A stretch of DNA of 24,054 nt from IMG/VR virus record IMGVR_UViG_3300029448_000066, positions 1 through 24,054 of that record; one strand, 5' to 3'. The position numbers and the translations under genes are program-made. Shown in pieces: positions 16,814-24,054 of this stretch; position 1 is the stretch's first letter, and each line of letters starts with the position of its first letter. This DNA is from a virus. The notes under the pieces are model-generated. The model searched no databases, was not told the origin of the DNA, and saw only the letters and a list, made by a program, of their open reading frames with translations.

Positions 16814-18502
16814 TTATGTCCCATCTGATATAGTGCTAGGCAATGCTATGGCTTCCATTATCCAAGAACCATAATACGTTGTACTTACGCCTTTACCAAA
16901 AAACAATCTTCCTCCAGCAGTACCTTCTTTTGCTGTACAATATAATGTTTTTGATTGTCCAGCACTCCAGCTGTGGTCTGCTCCATTAATATTCCATTCT
17001 TGATTTACCATGACACCATCACTCTCATCAACATCCCATACAAAATTATTATACTTAGTGTCTAATGCTGTGGCCGATGCATCAGTAGCTAAACCTAATT
17101 CTAAAAGACCATCACATGATACGCAATATGGCAAGAATACTTTTATTTTAACTCTATTACTTGGAGGTACTACGAATGATACTTTTAAATAATGATCAGC
17201 ACTATCAAAGTTTTTCATAATATTAGCATGAGAAGTTGTTGTTGCATAATAACCCCCTGTGGTATATGTTATATCTGTTGCGCCCAATATCATGCCTGCA
17301 TAAGAGCTATTGGCAGCACTAAATTCTGTACCGTTATTTTGTGCTATATATACACCTGTTGCAGGGTTAAACCGTAGATCACCATCAGGAGATAGGGTAA
17401 GATGACCTTGAGATCCAGACGCATCATTTGTAGAAATTATACTTGCACCATGGTCTATCCCTACAAGTATATTGAACATATCATTTAAATCGTTAGGAGA
17501 ATATATTCTAAGCCCTTGACCTGAGTTCCAATTTAACCTAGGACCTGTACCTGCAACATTAAAATTAATATCGCTACCACCAGCATCAAGAGTAATATCT
17601 CCTCCAGCATCTAAAAATATATCTCCACTTGAATCAATTTCTAAAAGTCCAGTATCGGTTCCATCAGAAGCATCTGTTATTGTAGATTCTATCTTCCCAA
17701 ATATTACAGTTTGAGCAACAGGACTTCCATCAACTACATTAGAAGCCCCATCATTTCTTCCTTGAAAAACTATTTTCCCTATAAGATCGCCATCTTGACC
17801 ATAGCATGTAGTAGTGCTAGTCCCTCTTTGAGTGTCAAATTGCAACGTAGAGGCTGCAGTTGCAGAGTTTGTTGTAGCTTTTAACCTTACATCTACATTA
17901 TCCCAAAAATCAAAGTTATTCCCCAAGGCAGCTTCACTAGCTTCAAATATTTTATCTCCACCCACATACATATCTAATACATCTGCAGAAGACTCATGTA
18001 TATAAGTATGTCCACCTAGTCCATCAAAATATAATTTTTTAGTAGCTGTTAAAAATGTATCAACATCTTGAATTATTACACTATTATTTGTTGTGTGAAA
18101 TCTTAATCCTGAAGTTGTATTACCGTCTGAGTTAATAGGAGGAGATAATGAAGCAGAAACTCTTCCGTCCCAATATTGCAATCCTCCCCTAGTTCTTTGC
18201 CCTCCCATAGCAATAACTCCACCCATCAATAATGCTCCTGTTCTAGAATTGATAGTAGTGCCACTTTGAGACATACTGTTGGGAGTGTCTAAATCTGCGC
18301 CAGCAGCTTCTTGAAGAGACTGATCTCCTACTCCATACCATTTGTTTTTAAATTTGCATAAAAGTTTTAAGCCTGACTTAGTCATTCGCAATGTTAATTC
18401 ACCGTCAGAACCTTCAGAAGGTTTAGGTAAACCCATTCCAGTCTTAACTCTAAACCCTTTTAAATGTCTAAGTTGTCTTTCTGCTGATGAATATTTAGGC
18501 AT
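16814..18502 (-). CDS. Tail-fibre-like protein, 562 aa
   Basis: ATG at 18502 overlaps the upstream stop as TAATG and is preceded by AGGAGCATATA. The N-terminal part (about 1-60) holds G-E-L-T-L-R and G-L-K-L-L-C-K-F-K-N-K-W-Y-G-V, a module that would attach to the tail. The middle is beta-rich and low in complexity, with fibre-like units such as L-D-A-G-G-D-I and L-D-A-G-G-S-D-I (297-312) and many Ser, Thr, Asn, Asp and Gly residues. The C-terminal part (about 400-562) looks globular and beta-rich and would be the host-binding tip. Its position right after the nozzle-like gene fits. The receptor is unknown, and no intramolecular chaperone or enzymatic domain was recognised. It ends in tandem TAATAA stops. 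Confidence 0.65.
   Translation of the reverse strand: MPKYSSAERQLRHLKGFRVKTGMGLPKPSEGSDGELTLRMTKSGLKLLCKFKNKWYGVGDQSLQEAAGADLDTPNSMSQSGTTINSRTGALLMGGVIAMGGQRTRGGLQYWDGRVSASLSPPINSDGNTTSGLRFHTTNNSVIIQDVDTFLTATKKLYFDGLGGHTYIHESSADVLDMYVGGDKIFEASEAALGNNFDFWDNVDVRLKATTNSATAASTLQFDTQRGTSTTTCYGQDGDLIGKIVFQGRNDGASNVVDGSPVAQTVIFGKIESTITDASDGTDTGLLEIDSSGDIFLDAGGDITLDAGGSDINFNVAGTGPRLNWNSGQGLRIYSPNDLNDMFNILVGIDHGASIISTNDASGSQGHLTLSPDGDLRFNPATGVYIAQNNGTEFSAANSSYAGMILGATDITYTTGGYYATTTSHANIMKNFDSADHYLKVSFVVPPSNRVKIKVFLPYCVSCDGLLELGLATDASATALDTKYNNFVWDVDESDGVMVNQEWNINGADHSWSAGQSKTLYCTAKEGTAGGRLFFGKGVSTTYYGSWIMEAIALPSTISDGT
17570..17614 (-). repeat. Two tandem LDAGG(S)DI units in the fibre shaft
   Basis: Bases 17614-17594 encode L-D-A-G-G-D-I and the following bases, after one Thr codon, encode L-D-A-G-G-S-D-I. 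The codons differ between copies (for example GGA versus GGT), so the repeat is kept at protein level, as expected of a beta-helical fibre shaft. Confidence 0.6.
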
Positions 18503-21500
18503 TATATGCTCCTATATACCAAGGTAACATCGTTTAATTCAAAATTAACAACTTGTCCTACAACGCTTTCAAATCTAACTTGAATAGAATGAGCTTTTTT
18601 AGGAATCCTATTTACTGAATCAAAATAAAAAGTAGAAGCAATCCAGGTCGCAGAAATATCAAGCCTTCCAATTTCTTCATATGAAGACTTTCCATCATAA
18701 GATACTTGCACTGAAACTGGGCTTTGACATTTGCTAGTTACAATTAAATTGTAAAATACTTTCATGCTAGAAGGTACTCCAAAATCTATATCTCTAGTCC
18801 TTACATCTAAAGTTTGAGGGAAATTAGACGAATATCCATTGTTAAATTTGTTAATATCTATTCCTAATGAAACCCATGCTGAAACATTTAATGCAGATAT
18901 TGAATCACTTAAACTGTAAGAAGTAATATGTACTATAGAAAAAACAACATGAGCATTTGAATAATCTCCACTTGCAGTATCTCCGTCAACTTCTTTTACA
19001 GGGTGAAATGCATTTACTAGATCAGCCCCACCACCTATTTCATCTGACGCACTACAAATAGTAATAGGAGTGTAAGGATCAGAATAAGCAGCTACTGATT
19101 TAATTCGATAATGAGTTCTTGCCAAACTATTTCCATTTTGCTGAGCTTGTCTTACTTCAAACATATCTCCTGGTTTTATATAGTTAGTCCAATTTCCTTG
19201 TACTTTAACAATTAACCCGCTTCCTGAAATATTAGTTATCCCTGTATCGCTTTTTAATACTTTAATACTTGAAAACATAGAAGGATGTGTTTGGTGAATT
19301 AATTCTGTTATATTGGACAATCTTAATGCAAGGTCAAAATCGTCGTCACCTAAATTAGTTGTAGTTGTTAAACCGTCAGAATAAACAAATCCATCATTAC
19401 CTTGTATATTAAGTTTGTATAATAAACCCTCAGATACAGCACCATTTCTTCTAGGATGCAATGTATGTTCTCCTTGAACTGGAGCTACACCGTCTTGTAT
19501 TGGCTCCCCACTATTTTCAACTGCTAAAGTAGTAACTCCATTGGTAAATCTTACTGTAGCATGATCTCCATAAGTACCAGCGCTAGTCCAAATGTCTTGT
19601 ACAGTATCGCTTTGATCTATTTTTTTAAATTTTAAGACTGTTACTTTAGCTGCAGCTCCCCAATAATGTGCTGGAGCATGATCTATCATAGCGCAGGTAT
19701 TGTTTCCCCATTGGTCATAACAGTCATTGGTCCAAGTACCTAAATCAGCATCTTGACTGCTTCCGCTAACAATCGTAGTAAAAGGCGTTATTAAATCAAT
19801 GCTATCTAGTATTAATGCATTACCTCCAAAATTATTACCTGATAAAGTTGCATTTGCAATTACTATATCTTGGCTTAAAGTAAAACTTCCACTTTTATCT
19901 CCAAGAACAGTAATAATCATATCATCTGCGTTTACTCTAAAAACTACACCTGGAATTTGCCAGTCCATATTTATTGTTACAGGCGGAGCACTAAAAGCAA
20001 GATCAGGAATGCGTGAAAAGTCTCTTTGACCGCTACCTAAATTGCTATCAAAATCTAACAAATCACCAGCGCCATTAATTAACTCATCTTCATTAACAGA
20101 CACAATGCCTTCCAAGTCTCCTGAAGGTATAGACATGTTTATACTAGTAAATGTGGTGTTATTATTAGTATGCCAACCTGTTCCAGTACTTAAACCGTAT
20201 TCAAGATATCCATTATTTGGAGTATCTAATAAATTATTATTCCCTAATGCATGCCCTTCAATGTATGCTTTTTCATGAAATCCTACATGAGATAAATTTA
20301 AATCAATTTTTACAGAAGAAACTCCATCATAAGGATCTCCCCCTGCAGCATTTAAATCTCCTCCACCTGTTTTAGTTAAATATATTTGAGACTTTCCTAT
20401 ATTTTGATATCTAGGAACACCTTCTTCTTGATACGAACTTAAACTATCACCTAAAAAAGAAGGTGCTTTTTCCACATCCTCTGTAGCAGGTATTTCAGGA
20501 CCCATGCTCAAAGGATCAATGTGCATATGATATGCAATAACGCATGAAGGATAAGAATTGTTAGTTTCCCAAGTTGAGCCGCTTACTTCGTGAGGAGCGC
20601 ATAAAGATACTTCTCCATTAACTCCATAGTTTACTGTTGACTCGTCTGGAAGAGTTCCTCCACTAGAACCTTCTTGAATATGAAGAGCAGATGATTTTGT
20701 AATTGTGCTAGCAGCTATATCAACATAAGTTGCAGTAGGCGCATTTGTAACAGTTAAAGTATTATTTGCATAAAGCTCTCCAGTAGAAAGAATATTACTT
20801 GCGTTTCTATATATACTTAAAGTACTATTGGTTAGAAAAGTAAACAAGTCGTTTCCTACTTTTTCAGATATCATTCTTTCTAAAAAAACACCAAAACTTT
20901 CCGTTACTCCATCTATACCAACATTGGCGTTTAAAGGATATGAAAATTGATTAGTTATATCAGTCGATCCAATTGTAAACTTTGTATCAGTTGCAGTCCA
21001 TTCACCATTTACTTGTGAAATAATCCATTGCGCATTTGTTCCAATGTTTGCTTGTACAGGATTATATATATCAACACTTTCAGAATTATCTACACTTTCA
21101 GAAATAAACATGCAAGTATCATCATAATTCATAATAATATTAGATTTTGAATATCCACTTATTGTATCTTTTCCATGAGTCCATGAACCTGTTTGTAAAT
21201 CATATATCATTACATCTGACCTTACAAGATCAGTAACATCATTATTGTTTTCCATGTAATTAACAGGATCTTGAAATACAAGTATTTGTTTTAATTCTTG
21301 TATATATCCTATCATTCCATTTTTCCCAATAAAATCATACCAACCTCTTACACCAGAAGTCATACCTTCAGTTGGATTTAATTTTCCAAGAATTAAATTA
21401 GTTATTTTTTCACCGTCATATAAAAAGCATCCATTTCGATTTACCCAAACAGGACCATATTCAGTCATGCACGTTTGATAAGGATGCTCTACTCCCATAT

Positions 21501-23151
21501 ATTTATGTTGTGATTCAAGATATTCAACATCTTTAGATATATTAATTATATATAATGTTTTATTTTTAAATTGCAAAACCCTATCAGCAAAAGCCATGAG
21601 TTGTGTAATTTGCTCTCCATCATTAATAGCAACATCAATTTCATTACTAGCAGGAAAGATATCAAATTGATTTTCTTCAGATATAAGCATTCTATCTGGT
21701 TCAGGGTCATAGCTGTCCCATATAGTGGCACATTGTTTAACGCAATTCCCTGTTGTATAAATGTCATTAACTGTTCCAGTAAAACTTCCTCCTACAATTT
21801 CAGCAGTATTAAAAGGTAACCTTTTTACTCCTCCTGCAAAAGCTCGTCTATTGATAACTACTGCAGTTTTATATTTAGCAGCAGTGCTTTTTTCTATATG
21901 TGACACTCCTGTTAAATGTCTATAAGTTAATGCAGGCAATTTTTTAATAACTAAAAAATTACTCATTTTAATTCCATTGTTAGAGTATACTGTATTTTGC
22001 ATAGCAAAATTGGTACTATCTAATCTATCTCCTGCATGAGATTCTATATAATGAGGATCAGTTTGAGTATCCGTACCAAAATGTAAATATGCTAAATATT
22101 CAGGGTCTTCTTTTATCCCTAGCGAATCACCAACTAAATAAAGTCTAACTCCTATAGTTCGTGGATCAAAAGGTTTATGACTATCTGATTGGCCAGGAAC
22201 TGAACCTTCACCATCAAAGCCTACTGCAATTTTAAATTTTAATGCATGTGCAGTACTAATCGCAGAGCTATCTTCTAAAGCATTAGTTCCGTCGGTATGA
22301 AGAAAAGTTGTTACAGGAGACTCTTGACCATCGTCATAAACAAAGCTCATGCCAAATTGCAAAGCTTCATCTCCGCTAAACTCTCCAGCTATGCCACTAT
22401 CAGCTACAACTTCTAAATGAATATTCCCTGTACTTAATTCTACTTGAGCAAATTCAGTATCGCCTATAGATGTAGACAATGCGCCAAATCCATCTCCATT
22501 GCAAATCAATTGACCTTTATTGCTATTTGCTATACAGCTAGGTGCAAATACAGGTGCGTCTAAAGAAAACCATTGAGGACCAACAGCATATCCATTAGTC
22601 CCTCCATTGTTATAAACAGCACTACTTGCTAAAATTCCACCAAACCATCTTTTGTCAATGAATTTAAATACTCTTGAATATTTGCTAGAAATATTATTAA
22701 TTGTTCTGTCATTAACCCTTAAGCCACCATCTATATAATAAAATACAGGACGCACTTCTGATGCTCCAGACCCAGATGTAGATATTTTAATTTTATTTTC
22801 TAATAAAACTCCTGAAGTAGCAGCATTAGACTGTAGTACCGAGCCAGCTTCATATATATTTAAAAAATTACCATTTTGATATGCAATAACGTCAACTTCT
22901 TTTTCAGTATTGCTAACAATGCTATGATCTGCAGTGAATGCAAACAACCCATACCCAGGAACAAAATTACCTTCAAAATCGTCTGGAAAGTCTCCGTGAA
23001 TAACAGCTCCACCCATTGATCGAACTTTGCCTGTAACATCACACATAACTCCAGTGGCTTCATGCAATGCATTCTCAGGAAGGTCTCGTCCATCATAGTA
23101 GTTAACTAATCCTCCTTCAAACTTATTTATTTGCAGTATTGTCTTTGCCAC
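18502..23151 (-). CDS. Large tail protein, nozzle/hub-like, 1549 aa
   Basis: The start is GTG at 23151, with AGGA 10 nt upstream; the next in-frame Met lies inside the conserved N-terminus, so GTG is preferred. The N-terminus (N-K-F-E-G-G-L then D-G-R-D-L-P and G-K-V-R-S-M-G-G) is the classic opening of phage tail-tube or tail-tip proteins, comparable with T7 gp12 (L-K-G-G-I-S...L-Q-K-R-P). Residues about 485-600 have the propeller-like pattern F-D-I-F-P-A-S-N-E-I-D-V, L-Q-F-K-N-K-T-L-Y-I-I and Y-G-P-V-W-V-N-R-N-G-C-F-L-Y-D-G. The C-terminal 100 residues (I-D-F-G-V-P-S-S-M-K-V-F-Y-N-L onward) form another beta-rich domain typical of such proteins. The long middle, about 650-1440, is beta-rich without a recognised fold. 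Probable role: distal tail or nozzle, carrying the fibre encoded next. Confidence 0.65.
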   Translation of the reverse strand: MAKTILQINKFEGGLVNYYDGRDLPENALHEATGVMCDVTGKVRSMGGAVIHGDFPDDFEGNFVPGYGLFAFTADHSIVSNTEKEVDVIAYQNGNFLNIYEAGSVLQSNAATSGVLLENKIKISTSGSGASEVRPVFYYIDGGLRVNDRTINNISSKYSRVFKFIDKRWFGGILASSAVYNNGGTNGYAVGPQWFSLDAPVFAPSCIANSNKGQLICNGDGFGALSTSIGDTEFAQVELSTGNIHLEVVADSGIAGEFSGDEALQFGMSFVYDDGQESPVTTFLHTDGTNALEDSSAISTAHALKFKIAVGFDGEGSVPGQSDSHKPFDPRTIGVRLYLVGDSLGIKEDPEYLAYLHFGTDTQTDPHYIESHAGDRLDSTNFAMQNTVYSNNGIKMSNFLVIKKLPALTYRHLTGVSHIEKSTAAKYKTAVVINRRAFAGGVKRLPFNTAEIVGGSFTGTVNDIYTTGNCVKQCATIWDSYDPEPDRMLISEENQFDIFPASNEIDVAINDGEQITQLMAFADRVLQFKNKTLYIINISKDVEYLESQHKYMGVEHPYQTCMTEYGPVWVNRNGCFLYDGEKITNLILGKLNPTEGMTSGVRGWYDFIGKNGMIGYIQELKQILVFQDPVNYMENNNDVTDLVRSDVMIYDLQTGSWTHGKDTISGYSKSNIIMNYDDTCMFISESVDNSESVDIYNPVQANIGTNAQWIISQVNGEWTATDTKFTIGSTDITNQFSYPLNANVGIDGVTESFGVFLERMISEKVGNDLFTFLTNSTLSIYRNASNILSTGELYANNTLTVTNAPTATYVDIAASTITKSSALHIQEGSSGGTLPDESTVNYGVNGEVSLCAPHEVSGSTWETNNSYPSCVIAYHMHIDPLSMGPEIPATEDVEKAPSFLGDSLSSYQEEGVPRYQNIGKSQIYLTKTGGGDLNAAGGDPYDGVSSVKIDLNLSHVGFHEKAYIEGHALGNNNLLDTPNNGYLEYGLSTGTGWHTNNNTTFTSINMSIPSGDLEGIVSVNEDELINGAGDLLDFDSNLGSGQRDFSRIPDLAFSAPPVTINMDWQIPGVVFRVNADDMIITVLGDKSGSFTLSQDIVIANATLSGNNFGGNALILDSIDLITPFTTIVSGSSQDADLGTWTNDCYDQWGNNTCAMIDHAPAHYWGAAAKVTVLKFKKIDQSDTVQDIWTSAGTYGDHATVRFTNGVTTLAVENSGEPIQDGVAPVQGEHTLHPRRNGAVSEGLLYKLNIQGNDGFVYSDGLTTTTNLGDDDFDLALRLSNITELIHQTHPSMFSSIKVLKSDTGITNISGSGLIVKVQGNWTNYIKPGDMFEVRQAQQNGNSLARTHYRIKSVAAYSDPYTPITICSASDEIGGGADLVNAFHPVKEVDGDTASGDYSNAHVVFSIVHITSYSLSDSISALNVSAWVSLGIDINKFNNGYSSNFPQTLDVRTRDIDFGVPSSMKVFYNLIVTSKCQSPVSVQVSYDGKSSYEEIGRLDISATWIASTFYFDSVNRIPKKAHSIQVRFESVVGQVVNFELNDVTLVYRSI

Positions 23152-23248
23152 GCTTATGCTTTCCTTTCTTTTTTAAATAAGAAAATTTAACTTTCCCCTG
23201 ACCATCTATGTCTTTATCTTCTCTTTTAAGACGGATTTTGTTGGGCAT
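23123..23248 (-). CDS. Tiny very basic protein, 41 aa
   Basis: ATG at 23248 overlaps the preceding stop as TAATG, and the gene ends in TAA at 23125-23123, overlapping the start of the 1549-residue gene by 29 nt. The product (M-P-N-K-I-R-L-K-R-E-D-K...) is about one third Lys and Arg. No SD is visible, so translation would rely on coupling to the upstream gene. No family is recognised. The overlap geometry on both sides supports a real gene, but the length makes it uncertain. Confidence 0.5.
   Translation of the reverse strand: MPNKIRLKREDKDIDGQGKVKFSYLKKKGKHKRGKDNTANK
23162..23165 (-). promoter_or_regulatory. Ribosome binding site supporting the GTG start at 23151
   Basis: Read on the minus strand, AGGA is followed by ten bases (AAGCATAAGC) and then GTG. 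The site lies inside the overlapping 41-codon gene. No ATG nearby gives a complete N-terminus of the tail protein, so this site decides the start. Confidence 0.55.
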
Positions 23249-23403
23249 TATATTTTAAGGCTTTTTTTAACCTTACTCCATAATACATTATCTAATTTAT
23301 TTTTTGATGAATTAACTAAATAATCCCCCAATACACCAACTACACTTTTTACTACTGATTCTGTTAATATGTTTTTCATCACATATCCAATTAATTTGCT
23401 CAT
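23248..23403 (-). CDS. Small protein of unknown function, 51 aa
   Basis: ATG at 23403 lies two bases after the holin-like gene's stop, with AAAGGGATAACA upstream as a plausible SD. The product begins M-S-K-L-I-G-Y-V-M-K and has an amphipathic, Val-rich stretch (S-V-V-K-S-V-V-G-V-L-G-D-Y-L-V, residues 16-30) and a basic end. It ends in TAATG shared with the next small gene. Position after a holin-like gene suggests a lysis-accessory or small membrane-associated protein, but no family is recognised. Confidence 0.6.
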   Translation of the reverse strand: MSKLIGYVMKNILTESVVKSVVGVLGDYLVNSSKNKLDNVLWSKVKKSLKI

Positions 23404-23405
23404 TG

Positions 23406-23663
23406 TTATCCCTTTTTAATTAAGTTAGTTACTATTTCTACTAATGCTTGATAAGACTTAAGTATACCTCTTTGTTCTATTTGCATTTTTTTCTGTTGAT
23501 CTATAAGCTTTATAATTATCATTTCTAGGCGTTTAAAATCCTGTTCCAGCTCTGACATCAACTCGTTCTGGATAAAGGCGTTCTGACGCCAAATAAAGAA
23601 GCCAAAAGCACATGCTACTGCTACTGGTATCCCGAACTTTTCTATTATTGCAAATAAATCCAT
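23406..23663 (-). CDS. Holin-like small membrane protein, 85 aa
   Basis: ATG at 23663 overlaps the metallophosphoesterase stop as TAATG. Residues about 8-26 form one membrane segment (F-G-I-P-V-A-V-A-C-A-F-G-F-F-I-W), followed by a long charged helix or coiled coil (about 32-70, with E-L-E-Q-D-F-K-R-L-E) and a basic end. This layout is that of BhlA/UviB-type holin-like proteins: short N-terminal anchor and cytoplasmic helical tail. The likely role is permeabilising the inner membrane at lysis. No endolysin gene is visible in the window, so lysis function is inferred from topology; a virion-assembly membrane protein is the alternative. Confidence 0.55.
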   Translation of the reverse strand: MDLFAIIEKFGIPVAVACAFGFFIWRQNAFIQNELMSELEQDFKRLEMIIIKLIDQQKKMQIEQRGILKSYQALVEIVTNLIKKG

Positions 23664-24054
23664 TACTTATTCCCATCTATCATTTCCCCCCATACACAAC
23701 ATTTACCGTTGATTATCTGTACTACATCTACCGTAAACTGTCCTCTGCCATAAAAATCTATTATAGCAAATGCATGAGCCCAATTTATCCTTCTATTAGA
23801 TAGCCATTGATTAGCTTTGCCGCTCATATCTTTTAAGCATCCAATACTCCAGGCTGACTTAGGTCCATCCATATGTGTAGCTGACATTTGTTGCAAATCA
23901 TGCCAGTGACCATACATAACATTGCATCCAAGTTTTCTTAAATGATTTGATGTATGATACTGTCCTCCATATTGATGACCATGATAAAAGTATAGCTTTC
24001 CTATCTTTAGATGTTTGCCAAATGGGTGATACTTGTATCCCCTGTCAGCCAAAT
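23663..24054 (-). CDS. Calcineurin-like metallophosphoesterase, C-terminal part, cut by window edge
   Basis: The frame runs off the right edge; the codon at 24052 is TTG, read here as an internal Leu (position 1). The visible 129 residues hold the second half of a metallophosphoesterase: L-Y-F-Y-H-G-H (H24, H26) and N-V-M-Y-G-H-W-H-D (H49, H51), the histidine motifs that bind the two metal ions. A beta-rich end follows (A-F-A-I-I-D-F-Y-G-R-G-Q-F-T-V). The N-terminal metal-binding motifs (D-x-H, G-D, G-N-H) would lie outside the window. Phage enzymes of this family are phosphodiesterases or phosphatases of unproven substrate. It overlaps the holin-like gene as TAATG, so it belongs to the same operon. 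Confidence 0.75.
   Translation of the reverse strand, partial: LADRGYKYHPFGKHLKIGKLYFYHGHQYGGQYHTSNHLRKLGCNVMYGHWHDLQQMSATHMDGPKSAWSIGCLKDMSGKANQWLSNRRINWAHAFAIIDFYGRGQFTVDVVQIINGKCCVWGEMIDGNK

Noticed and set aside
24050-24052. TTG at 24052 as the start of the metallophosphoesterase
   Set aside because: The visible part lacks the N-terminal metal-binding motifs, so the gene must extend beyond the edge.
1-24054. Assigning the phage to Crassvirales on the basis of the polymerase-like motif
   Set aside because: Terminase, portal and capsid genes are not in the window, the gene order is not clearly crAss-like, and DFDxD giants may occur more widely.

Overview
This window is part of a tailed-phage (or prophage) genome with low GC, about one third by eye. 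The evidence is a long, nearly gapless run of minus-strand genes encoding virion proteins (tail tip/nozzle-like, fibre, internal virion proteins), a holin-like membrane protein and two giant proteins. No integrase, tRNA, CRISPR array, insertion sequence or bacterial housekeeping gene was seen. Clear Shine-Dalgarno sequences (AAGGAG/AGGAG types) precede most genes, so the host probably uses SD-led initiation. The style (AT-rich, giant virion proteins, no tape-measure gene visible) suggests a podovirus-like phage, perhaps aquatic, but terminase, portal and capsid genes lie outside the window and the taxonomy is inference.

Layout, in the direction of minus-strand transcription (right to left): a metallophosphoesterase cut by the right edge (24054-23663); a holin-like protein with one membrane segment (23663-23406); two tiny genes of 51 and 41 codons (23403-23248 and 23248-23123); a 1549-residue tail/nozzle-like protein (23151-18502); a tail-fibre-like protein (18502-16814); a glycine-rich hydrophobic protein with an acidic tail (16744-15881); two adjacent Cys-rich proteins that share a C-I-x-x-G-x5-C motif (15878-15024 and 15011-14274); a helical 549-residue protein (14260-12611); a 3023-residue giant (12610-3539); and a 998-residue protein (3527-531). 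Genes abut, or overlap as TAATG, almost throughout, which points to one long late operon whose promoter lies outside the window. Every minus-strand gene ends in TAA. At the left edge two plus-strand genes converge on this operon: the C-terminal part of a PD-(D/E)XK nuclease (2-385) and an overlapping 56-codon gene (324-494). A GC-rich hairpin sits in the 36-nt convergence gap.

The main discovery candidate is the 3023-residue protein. Around residues 2204-2249 it carries R-T-P followed 40 residues later by A-D-F-D-L-D. This matches the order and spacing of R-A-P...N-A-D-F-D-G-D in the catalytic double-psi beta-barrel of multisubunit RNA polymerase beta-prime, and resembles the DFDxD motifs of crAss-like phage virion RNA polymerases. 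The protein also has an N-terminal glycine-rich hydrophobic region and only one cysteine in 3023 residues. With its similarly Cys-poor neighbours (549, 998 and 287 residues) it looks like a set of proteins ejected into the host with the DNA, one of them a candidate virion-packaged RNA polymerase. The polymerase role is inference from motifs.
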